In this document: positions 33,136 through 40,827 of the stretch, in pieces
Layout: every line of letters begins with the position of its first letter
How positions within the stretch are numbered: position 1 is the first letter of the stretch
Source: Bacteroidota bacterium
GTDB taxonomy: Bacteria > Bacteroidota > Bacteroidia > Chitinophagales > BACL12
NCBI GenBank assembly: GCA_016706865.1
Contig: JADJIS010000002.1
Location: 124,001 to 188,000 of the forward strand
DNA: 64,000 nucleotides
Direction: 5' to 3'
Notes under the pieces: generated by a model
Databases searched by the model: none
What the model saw: only the letters and a program-made list of their open reading frames with translations
What the model was told of the DNA's origin: nothing
Program-made: the position numbers and the translations under genes

Positions 33136-34095
33136 TTAAATACCTCTTTTAATTAAATTATATGAATGTGCAATTCCTGTTATTTGATCAACAAGTGTGG
33201 GCGGAATTTCCATTACAACTTCCGGAAATAATTTAGTTTGAAATCCTTCGAAATCTTTTGCCCATTCTTTGTGATTATAAACACAAACCGGAAGACAAGC
33301 GGAACAATATTTATGTTTTGCAAAATAGGGAAAACATTTTCCGGTATCAACTTGATATCTGTCGTTGCCAAGATGATCTTTTCCTGCGGCGGGATTTCGT
33401 TCATCGGGAATAGCATTTGCAGGACAATATATTCGGCATGCTTTACAGTTATCACAAAATTTTGCAATACCGGCATCGATAGGTTTATCAATGCTGAGTT
33501 CCAAAGATGTAATAACACATCCCAACCTAAATAAAGGACCCATTTTAGGATGTATAATTGAGCCATGTCGACCCAATTCTCCAAAACCTGCTTTTAAAGC
33601 AAGAGGTATATGCATTACATCGCTGTCGCCGATAGGATGTTCCACTTTACATGCATAACCGAGACTTCTAACAAATTCTGCAAGAGCAATCACTACCTCT
33701 CCAAGAGCAAAATAAATTCGCAGACATTCAATTGCAGAATCATCAGAAGGAACAACCTGAAATTCACGCCAAAGCATACGCTGCGCAACAACGATAGCAT
33801 ATTTTTCTTCAATTTCCCGTCCTTTATAAATATCTGAAGCTTCGATTGGGGCTATACCACATTCATCTGCGCCTAATTCAAATGCTTTTTGTTTGATCAA
33901 TGCAGTTGTTTCCTCAGGAGAATTAAATATTCTTTTTTCTGAATTTACCGGACCGTCAAAACGCGGATACTGATATATTTTGATCTCATTCAGTATCTCA
34001 TCCACCCGATCAATATGTAGACTTCTTCCCCCAACACTTGCGTACCAAGTGTCCCATGCAAAAGCGGGCGGAGAATTTTCGGAGCCGATTAACAT
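33136..34095 (-). CDS. Iron-sulfur oxidoreductase related to epoxyqueuosine reductase / reductive dehalogenase
   Basis: The internal ATG at 34095 is preferred because the extension of 12 codons upstream is hydrophobic but not conserved-looking. The protein has two 4Fe-4S cysteine groups: CDNCKACRIYCP (about residues 220-231 of the shorter form) and KYCSACLPVC, preceded by the isolated cysteine of DTGKCFPYF. This order fits the QueG/reductive dehalogenase superfamily, and a cobalamin-binding region would lie in the N-terminal half. QueG itself is more compact and carries HEAT repeats; those are absent here, so a true queuosine role is unlikely. No signal peptide is seen. The substrate is unknown. 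Confidence 0.7.
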   Translation of the reverse strand: MLIGSENSPPAFAWDTWYASVGGRSLHIDRVDEILNEIKIYQYPRFDGPVNSEKRIFNSPEETTALIKQKAFELGADECGIAPIEASDIYKGREIEEKYAIVVAQRMLWREFQVVPSDDSAIECLRIYFALGEVVIALAEFVRSLGYACKVEHPIGDSDVMHIPLALKAGFGELGRHGSIIHPKMGPLFRLGCVITSLELSIDKPIDAGIAKFCDNCKACRIYCPANAIPDERNPAAGKDHLGNDRYQVDTGKCFPYFAKHKYCSACLPVCVYNHKEWAKDFEGFQTKLFPEVVMEIPPTLVDQITGIAHSYNLIKRGI

Positions 34096-34288
34096 AATAA
34101 TTGATTTCGAAGATAAGGAGAAAAGTATCATTTCTGAGCATCATCGAATAGTACTTTTCTTAAAATTGAAGAACCTGCAAAATTCGTTTTTTACATAAAA
34201 TGCAAAGTTGGCATTAATTATACCTAGCTTACATCCTTGATGGAACACTTTTCATCATCACCACAAATTTTCACCATTATCTTTTATC

Positions 34289-34957
34289 ATGTGTTTTTCA
34301 GAAACCGCGAGTTTTGGAGCAGCTGCTATACTTACAACAATTGGAGTTTTTACGCTTAAAAAGGTAGAAAAACCAAATCAAATACTATTTGCCTCCATTC
34401 CACTCATTTTTGCAGCACAACAATTTACGGAAGGATTTGTATGGATGTCGCTTTTACACCCAAAATACGCAGGTTTAGAATATATTTCCACCTTTTTATT
34501 TCTGTTTTTTGCGCAGGTATTATGGCCACTTTTTGTTCCGCTTTCTATGTTTATTATGGAGAAGACCAAATCGCGCAAAACAATATTAATGTCTTTTGCA
34601 ATTTTGGGTATTGTAGTAGCATTATACCGATTTTATTGGTTGTTGGATGTGAATGTAGAAGCTAAGATCATAGAACAGCACATCACCTATAAATTTGATA
34701 CAAGATCGGATTTTACGAAATTTTATTCTGTGGTTTATTTCCTGACCACAGTTACGTCTACATTTATTTCCAGTGGTAAAAAAATGAAAACATTGGGAAT
34801 TGCCATCTTAATATCAGTAATAATCTCCCGAATTTTCTTTTATCATTATTTTATTTCTGTTTGGTGTTTTATGGCAGCCATTATAAGTGTATTCGTATAC
34901 ATCATTATAAAGGAGATGAACCGAAAAGAAAATTTAAAAACGGAAGTTACGGTTTAG
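34289..34957 (+). CDS. DUF6629-like integral membrane protein
   Basis: This 222-residue protein begins MCFSETASFGAAAILTTIGV, with no cleavable signal, and has about six or seven hydrophobic helices. The segment IPLIFAAQQFTEGFVWMSLL places a conserved glutamine and tryptophan in the second helix, a pattern I associate with DUF6629. The function is unknown. The C-terminus is short and charged. It stands alone between an Fe-S gene on the opposite strand and the broken YciE/YciF-like gene. Confidence 0.65.
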   Translation: MCFSETASFGAAAILTTIGVFTLKKVEKPNQILFASIPLIFAAQQFTEGFVWMSLLHPKYAGLEYISTFLFLFFAQVLWPLFVPLSMFIMEKTKSRKTILMSFAILGIVVALYRFYWLLDVNVEAKIIEQHITYKFDTRSDFTKFYSVVYFLTTVTSTFISSGKKMKTLGIAILISVIISRIFFYHYFISVWCFMAAIISVFVYIIIKEMNRKENLKTEVTV

Positions 34958-35181
34958 TAAAATGCCATCTAAAATTGTTTAAATTTTCTCAGGAAAATAA
35001 TTGTACAATTTGTAGAAAACATTCAACAGCAAATAAATAATTATTGTATTTTAATATCAAACTCTACCGAATTATCAGCGCATTAAATTTATGGCATATT
35101 ATTTAAGGTAATTTGAATTCCATCTGCGGAGAGTATTCCGCAAATCAATTCAAAATTTCTTAACTAATAATTTAATTAAAA

Positions 35182-35787
35182 ATGAATAATTCTAAAACAA
35201 AAACCGGCAGCATTGCAAAAGGCAAGGCTACCGAAAATGGTCGTGGTAAATCCACTAGTGCAAAAAAAACAGCGCAACCATCCTCTATGCAATCTTCACA
35301 GCTCATGAAACTCTTTGAAACGGAGCTAAAAGATATTTATTGGGCTGAAAAAGCATTGACTAAGGCAATACCTAAAATGATCAAAAAGGCTACTTCAGAA
35401 GAATTGATCGATGCACTTCAATCACATTTGGAGGAAACCATGGAACATGTTTCACGTGTGGAACAAGTATTTGAGCTAATAGAGAAAAAAGCTGTTGCAA
35501 AAAAGTGTGAATCAATGGATGGTTAATTAAAAGAAGCAGTAGAAATAATGGAAGAATGCGAGCAAGGTTCCATGCGTGATGCAGGAATAATTGCGGCAGG
35601 ACAAAAGGTTGAACACTATGAAATTGCTACTTACGGAACACTTCGTCAGTTTGCAACAACCTTAGGTTTGACCGAAGCAGCTGAATTATTGGAATCAACT
35701 TTAGAAGAAGAAAAAATGGCTGATGAAAAATTAAGTGAAGTTGCCATGAGTGCAATTAACGTGGAAGCAAGTGAAGAAGAAGCTTAA
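35182..35787 (+). pseudogene. YciE/YciF-like (DUF892) ferritin-like gene interrupted by in-frame TAA
   Basis: The frame encodes a basic, disordered N-terminal tail (residues 1-40, many Lys/Ser/Thr), then LMKLFETELKDIYWAEKAL, the opening helix of the DUF892 four-helix bundle. It continues to ...KKCESMDG, where TAA (35524-35526) stops it. The same frame resumes directly with LKEAVEIMEECEQGSMRDAG and runs to ...EASEEEA, TAA at 35787. Joined, the product is about 201 residues, the usual length. No frame change is needed, so a single substitution (for example TTA to TAA) explains the break. Family members are stress-linked ferritin-like proteins. A new start at 35548 could give a separate C-terminal fragment, but the bundle would be incomplete. 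A strong terminator follows at 35796. Confidence 0.85.
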
Positions 35788-35795
35788 TTTATTTA

Positions 35796-35832
35796 AATAA
35801 GTGCAGTTTGATTAATAACTGCACTTATTCTT
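35796..35832 (+). terminator. Rho-independent terminator
   Basis: A perfect 13-bp stem, AATAAGTGCAGTT / AACTGCACTTATT with an 8-base loop, is followed by CTTTATTTT. It starts 8 bases after the last stop of the YciE/YciF-like frame. Confidence 0.85.
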
Positions 35833-35958
35833 TATTTTCCCTGCATAATTATTTATGTTCGGGGAATTTATATTTTATATAAGTTCCTTAAATAATCTAA
35901 TCTAATTTTACTGTCAGCATTAAATTGGTAAAAACATTCATATAAATTATTATTGTAA

Positions 35959-37161
35959 ATGGACCTTCATTCCGGAATGCCTTTATGGTTGATAAACAGC
36001 GGACTACCCGCCACATACCCTAAATTAAGGGATTCCATTAAAACGGAAGTGGTAGTTATTGGTGGAGGAATATCAGGAGCATTAGCGGCGCATTTTTTAA
36101 TGGAAGAAGGGATACCATGCGTTCTTGTTGATGGAAGAACAATAGGGTTTGGAAGCACCTGCAGCAGTACCTCCTTATTACAATACGAACTTGACATTCC
36201 CTTACATGAGCTTGCTGAACAAATTGGTATGGATAAGGCACAAAAAGCCTATACTTTATGTTCTCTGGCTATTGATACGCTGGAACGCATATCAACGGAA
36301 ATTAACTTCCCACATTTTGAAAAAACCAATAGTTTATATTTTGCAGCGAATAAAAAAGATGTAACATTTATTAAAAAGGAATTTGAAGCAAGAAAAAACG
36401 CAGGGTTTAATGTCCAACTTTTAGATGTTGCTAAAATAAAAAATAGTTTCGATTTTAAGGCACCAATGGCAATTTTGTCGGAACAAGGTGCAACTACCGA
36501 TGCATATTTATTTACACATGCATTACTTCAATATAATATTAATAAAGGATTATCCGTATTTGATAAAACCACAGTGGAAAAGATAAAATACACAAAAAAT
36601 TCAGTCCAATTAATTACAGATAAAGGGTTTAATATTTCCGCTAAATACATTGTAAATGCCACGGGTTATGAAATAAAAGAATTTATTAAAAAGGGAATCG
36701 TACAATTACATTCCACCTTCGCATTCGCATCCGAACAAATACAATCACCATTTCCAGTCTGGAAAAACAAAACATTATTATGGAATACTGCCGATCCGTA
36801 TTTATATATGCGATTGACAAACGATAATAGGGTGATTGTTGGTGGTAGAGATGAAATATTTTCTAATTCCGGTAGAAGGGATAAAATGATAGACAAAAAG
36901 ACCAGGTTATTAAAAAATGATTTTTCTAAATTATTTCCCAAAATAGATATTATTCCTGAATACAGCTGGGCAGGAACATTTGGATCAACAAAAGATGCTC
37001 TTCCCTATATCGGTACCTATGCTAAAACTCCTCATACCTTTTATGCACTGGGTTTTGGCGGAAATGGAATTACCTTCAGCGTGATAGCAGCAGAAATTAT
37101 TCGAGATATGATAAAGAAAAAACCGAATGGTAATAGTGCATTGTTTGCGTTTGACAGATGA
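35959..37161 (+). CDS. FAD-dependent oxidoreductase (DAO family)
   Basis: This 400-residue protein contains the dinucleotide-binding motif VVVIGGGISGALAAHFLMEEG (positions 36046-36108). Further DAO features are GFGSTCSSTSLLQYELD, where an active enzyme accommodates flavin, AKYIVNATGYE (second FAD segment) and FAWAGTFGSTKDALPYIG-like text near the C-terminus (YSWAGTFGSTKDALPYIG). It resembles glycine oxidase/D-amino-acid dehydrogenase relatives. No Rieske domain or signal peptide is present. It stands alone with its own AT-rich upstream region. The substrate cannot be inferred from the sequence. Confidence 0.85.
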   Translation: MDLHSGMPLWLINSGLPATYPKLRDSIKTEVVVIGGGISGALAAHFLMEEGIPCVLVDGRTIGFGSTCSSTSLLQYELDIPLHELAEQIGMDKAQKAYTLCSLAIDTLERISTEINFPHFEKTNSLYFAANKKDVTFIKKEFEARKNAGFNVQLLDVAKIKNSFDFKAPMAILSEQGATTDAYLFTHALLQYNINKGLSVFDKTTVEKIKYTKNSVQLITDKGFNISAKYIVNATGYEIKEFIKKGIVQLHSTFAFASEQIQSPFPVWKNKTLLWNTADPYLYMRLTNDNRVIVGGRDEIFSNSGRRDKMIDKKTRLLKNDFSKLFPKIDIIPEYSWAGTFGSTKDALPYIGTYAKTPHTFYALGFGGNGITFSVIAAEIIRDMIKKKPNGNSALFAFDR

Positions 37162-37204
37162 GAATGCAGTATAATATATTTATTTGGCGAAACTCCGCAA
37201 CACC

Positions 37205-37714
37205 TTACAATAAATTAACTCCTTCTATCAAATACCTCCATTTACCGGAAAGTTGTTTTTCTTTTTCCACCCAAACTTCCTCCTTTTTGTCGTAGTTAAA
37301 ATCAAAACAATCAGGGACTGCCTGAAAATATAAAGTATGAAAATAATTATCGCCTAAGAGTCCAATGCGTTCACTTTTAATTGTAAATGAAAAACAACTA
37401 TCTCCGCTCATATTTATATTCTCAAATAGTCCAGACTCAAAATATTTCGAGATCTTTCTGAGATCAGCATTTGATGAATCCAAAATATACATATTAAAAT
37501 AATATGCATTTGCATTTATATAAATTTGCAGACTATCAGGTGATTTTTTTCTCACTTTCGCATTACATTGGTGAATGTATTCTATATTCTGAAGTAAAAT
37601 TGTTTTTGCGATTTCAAATTGTGGCAGATCACCAATGATTTTTTGATCAATACTTGGCGTAGAGGGTTTGCACGAATAAAGAAAAAGCGACAAAACAATA
37701 AATAGCAATTTCAT
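37205..37714 (-). CDS. Small lipoprotein, unknown function
   Basis: This 169-residue protein has a lipoprotein signal with lipobox LYSC (Cys15) followed by KPSTPSIDQ. The mature part has alternating beta and helix patterns, including QKIIGDLPQFEIAKTILLQN and a C-terminal KKEEVWVEKEKQLSGKWRYL. I do not recognise a family. It overlaps its upstream partner by 4 bases (ATGA), so the two act as a translationally coupled pair. Confidence 0.6.
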   Translation of the reverse strand: MKLLFIVLSLFLYSCKPSTPSIDQKIIGDLPQFEIAKTILLQNIEYIHQCNAKVRKKSPDSLQIYINANAYYFNMYILDSSNADLRKISKYFESGLFENINMSGDSCFSFTIKSERIGLLGDNYFHTLYFQAVPDCFDFNYDKKEEVWVEKEKQLSGKWRYLIEGVNLL

Positions 37715-38235
37715 TTTTTTTCCTCCTCTATTTTAATATTGATTCGATGTAATTTATCCAACCTCAATGAATCTAAATTCAAGTTGTTTTTCATAAAGTA
37801 ATCTTGGAAAAATTCAGCAATTTTTGGATTGGAAAAACTACCGATCACCTTATTAAAATATTTCGCCTCGCAATCATTTTGATCAAATGCACATCCCTCC
37901 TCATATGTTAGTAGTGTACGAAAACAATATATACGATTTTCTGTATGTCCATTAAGTGTTACGGTAGCATATTTACCCGTAGTATTATCAATATTTGTTC
38001 TTTCGGCGCTTGACAAGTATGAAAACAATTGTTTTACAGAATCTCTATCGATGATCCGGAAAGGAAACCTTTGACCTGCACTGTGATTATCCCTTGCATA
38101 GTATAATTCCCCGGAAAAGTAAATAACGTCTTCGTCATATATTTTGATATGTGTTCTGGTTTTTTGTGAAATAAGTAAGTAGATGGCATACCCAAATACA
38201 AAAAATATCAAAAAAAGAAATGTTTTTTTTACCAT
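37711..38235 (-). CDS. Membrane-anchored periplasmic protein, unknown function
   Basis: This 174-residue protein starts with an N-terminal hydrophobic anchor (about residues 4-22, KKTFLFLIFFVFGYAIYLLI) and a polar mature part. Features are IKIYDEDVIYFSGELYYARD, a VTLNGHTENRIYCFRTLL strand pair, and a Cys pair in EGCAFDQNDCEAK that may form a disulphide. No known family is recognised. The end of the gene overlaps a lipoprotein gene by 4 bases, suggesting the two products act together at the membrane. Confidence 0.6.
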   Translation of the reverse strand: MVKKTFLFLIFFVFGYAIYLLISQKTRTHIKIYDEDVIYFSGELYYARDNHSAGQRFPFRIIDRDSVKQLFSYLSSAERTNIDNTTGKYATVTLNGHTENRIYCFRTLLTYEEGCAFDQNDCEAKYFNKVIGSFSNPKIAEFFQDYFMKNNLNLDSLRLDKLHRINIKIEEEKK

Positions 38236-38278
38236 TTATTTCAATGTTAATTTCGCTCTATCCAATAAAGGTAATATT

Positions 38279-38337
38279 AATCCAACTTATGGAAAGGTTG
38301 GATCGCTTCGCTGCCAACCGTTTCCATAAGTTGGATT
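38279..38337. repeat. Long inverted repeat between genes
   Basis: The arms AATCCAACTTATGGAAA and TTTCCATAAGTTGGATT enclose GGTTGGATCGCTTCGCTGCC, which itself pairs with the adjacent CCAACC. The result is a nearly perfect ~59-bp hairpin. It abuts the minus-strand terminator of the downstream T9SS gene. Confidence 0.7.
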
Positions 38338-38370
38338 AAAAAAAACCGCATCGAGGAGCTGATGCGGTTT
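38334..38370 (-). terminator. Rho-independent terminator of the 38.4-kb T9SS gene
   Basis: Read on the minus strand, AACCGCATC and GATGCGGTT form a 9-bp stem with an 8-base loop, followed by a run of eight T before AATCC. It lies 24 bp beyond the stop codon of the minus-strand gene at 38394. Confidence 0.85.
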
Positions 38371-38393
38371 GGCAATTTGGCATTATGATAATT

Positions 38394-40574
38394 TTAAAAA
38401 ATAGTAAGATTTTGAGATTCAATTTTTGAACCTGTATTAATTTCTATAAAATAATTTCCTGAGGTTAAGGTTGAAATATCAATTGCTGTTGTAGAATTTA
38501 ATTGATTATTTAATTCAATTAATATACGACCGGTAACATCTGAAATTTTAATACTTTCAATTGTTTCCCCTGAATTATTTGCAATATAAACTACATCATT
38601 TGCAGGATTAGGATATAACGTAATATCAGAAACTTCACTTTCGTTAATCGCTGTATTTTCGTCCGCTTCCATTGTACGTGATTCGGAAATAACGGGAACA
38701 AGATCGCGGTTGATCTTAATTGCAGTTACATCGCTGAAAGAGAATGTGCTTTCAGATGCATCTGTTTTGCCGGTAATATTATCCACTACAACTATACTCA
38801 AAGTTCCTATCTGACCATTTCCTTCAATATTAACTCTGTCTTTTCTAACGATACTGTTTACAACAAGTTGTTCGTCGCCGAAATTTTTGTTAAGGCGCAA
38901 AGTTTCACCAACATTACCCATCCAGCCATCATCAAAACTTACCCTTGTGCTTGCAGCATCTATCACATCCGATTCGATATTAATTGTAAATGCGATACCA
39001 TAAATTTCTTCTACCACGGTCATATCATCTCCCAACATAATTGGAATTTCATTTAAACCAATATGCAACATGTCGTCAGTTGGTGCAAAATAAAGAGGAG
39101 CATCACCTGCTTCTGTGCGCAAATTATTTAATGGGTGATCAAGACCTAAATTATTAATTACTGCAGTGGTATCATCATCATTAATTGTTCCGTTACCATC
39201 GCAATCGGTCCATTTTAGATCATTTAAAATATACCAGTAAACAGAATCCGGTTCCATCCAAGCTGCAGAAAGTTTTCCTGACCAATCAATAGTCATATCA
39301 TCTCGTGAGTTTCCGGTTGCTCCGTAATTAATTCCAATTTCAAATAAGTCGGTTGCATTTGCATAACCATCATTATTTGCATCTCCCGGCCAAACACAAT
39401 TAAAGATACATGGATCAAAAGTGCCATCGGGATTTGATTTTATTATAGTGAAACGCTGACTGAAATCCTCAATAAATTGTCTGCCGGCAATTAAATAACC
39501 ACCATCTGGAGTATTTTCCACATCAAAAACTTCCATACCACTTGATATTCCCATTGCAGCTACAATTGGAATTGTTATCTCACCTGTTTCCACTCCGCTA
39601 TTATCGGTTACCCAACCACTTGTGCTGTTATCGCCACCATCCTGAGTCCAAACAACATAATTATCCGTTCCAAGAGGTAAAGCCCAGGCGCCTTCTTCCC
39701 AATCGTATCCATGATTATAGGTATTCACCCATTCCAAAGTTCCGTCATTTGCTATTTTTCTAACAGTTCCGGAATAAAATCCCAAAATGTCGGAACCAGA
39801 GCCGCTTAATAATAAACCGCCATCAGAAGTTGTTTTTAAGCTATTGCTGTATCCATATTCCCAGGATAAAACGAAATCATATACACCTGTCCACTCCAAA
39901 TTAAGATCGCTATCGAATTTATATACAAGCTTTTTATTTCCACTTCCTGTAGCATAGGCAAAACCACCATCGTCGGTAGCTACCATTCCTGTTTCCTTAT
40001 ATTCCCAGTAACTCCATGCCCAACCACCTGTAGTATCAGGAGCGATTGTAAAATTGGAAAGATTATTACCTGAAGCATCAAATTCATAGAAATTATGATA
40101 GAAATCGGTTAGTCCACCAGTTATAATTCTGCCATCTGTTAGTTGCACGGCTTGTCCGCCATACATATAATAAGTTCCTATGAAAGCCGAATTTTCCCAT
40201 AATACATTTCCGTCTCCATCAACCTTATATAAGCCGGGAGCGTAAGAATCTGTTGCGCCATAAATAACCGCACCGCCATCAGCAGTTGGTAAAGCATTCA
40301 TAGCTGTAACATAAAGCCATGGTAACCCCGCCGGAGTCATCCCCCATTGTTTTTCGCCATCGCTATTGAGTTTTACAACATAATTTGGAGTAACATCCAT
40401 TAATCCCGGGTCATCACCACCGTATCCAACGGCCCAAATATTTCCATCAGGAGCAACAGCAACATCCTGAGCCCAATGCCCAATCTGTCCAAAGCCCCAG
40501 GTTTGTGCGCTCATACTGTTTGAAAATAGAATTGCCATTAAACAAATGGCGAAAGGAGTAGTTATTTTATTCAT
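38394..40574 (-). CDS. T9SS surface protein with propeller-like, dockerin-like and cohesin-like segments (paralogue A)
   Basis: This 726-residue protein has a signal peptide ending SMSAQ (about residue 24). Residues 25-400 contain repeated D-G-G/E-W patterns of a beta-propeller kind (ADGGAVIYGATDSYAPGLY, DGNVLWENSAF, DDGGFAYATGSGN). About residues 400-490 contain GDANNDGYANATDLFEIG and DCDGNGTINDDDTTAV, two dockerin-type calcium loops. A beta-sandwich of about 140 residues resembling a cohesin-like fold follows. The T9SS CTD ends ITLYPNPANDVVYI ... KISDVTGRI ... SGNYFIEINTGSKIESQNLTI. It is paralogous to the gene at 40828-43020. The cargo should be surface-exposed; the ligand is unknown. Confidence 0.8.
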   Translation of the reverse strand: MNKITTPFAICLMAILFSNSMSAQTWGFGQIGHWAQDVAVAPDGNIWAVGYGGDDPGLMDVTPNYVVKLNSDGEKQWGMTPAGLPWLYVTAMNALPTADGGAVIYGATDSYAPGLYKVDGDGNVLWENSAFIGTYYMYGGQAVQLTDGRIITGGLTDFYHNFYEFDASGNNLSNFTIAPDTTGGWAWSYWEYKETGMVATDDGGFAYATGSGNKKLVYKFDSDLNLEWTGVYDFVLSWEYGYSNSLKTTSDGGLLLSGSGSDILGFYSGTVRKIANDGTLEWVNTYNHGYDWEEGAWALPLGTDNYVVWTQDGGDNSTSGWVTDNSGVETGEITIPIVAAMGISSGMEVFDVENTPDGGYLIAGRQFIEDFSQRFTIIKSNPDGTFDPCIFNCVWPGDANNDGYANATDLFEIGINYGATGNSRDDMTIDWSGKLSAAWMEPDSVYWYILNDLKWTDCDGNGTINDDDTTAVINNLGLDHPLNNLRTEAGDAPLYFAPTDDMLHIGLNEIPIMLGDDMTVVEEIYGIAFTINIESDVIDAASTRVSFDDGWMGNVGETLRLNKNFGDEQLVVNSIVRKDRVNIEGNGQIGTLSIVVVDNITGKTDASESTFSFSDVTAIKINRDLVPVISESRTMEADENTAINESEVSDITLYPNPANDVVYIANNSGETIESIKISDVTGRILIELNNQLNSTTAIDISTLTSGNYFIEINTGSKIESQNLTIF

Positions 40575-40749
40575 AAGTATCTAAGTTTATCGGAGACAAT
40601 TATACAACTACAAATATCTGAATACCCAAGTGAATACAAAAGAACAAAAAAAACGTGTTATAGCGAATAAATCTGATTTGAATTTAACCTAACTTATTAT
40701 ATTTCAACGGTTTAAATACGGAATATTGGCAAGATTATAGAAAAAAGCA

Positions 40750-40780
40750 GATCCCGGTCTTTTGGACCGGGATCTTTTTG
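40750..40780. terminator. Bidirectional terminator between the two T9SS paralogues
   Basis: The arms GATCCCGGTC and GACCGGGATC are separated by a 5-base loop (stem 10 bp, 40750-40774). TTTTTG follows on the plus strand and TGCTTTTTTC on the minus strand. It lies 54 bp downstream of the minus-strand gene at 40828. Confidence 0.85.
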
Positions 40781-40827
40781 AGTCTCCGAAACTCAAATAC
40801 TCTGATAATTGAAGCTGTAAACTGTAA

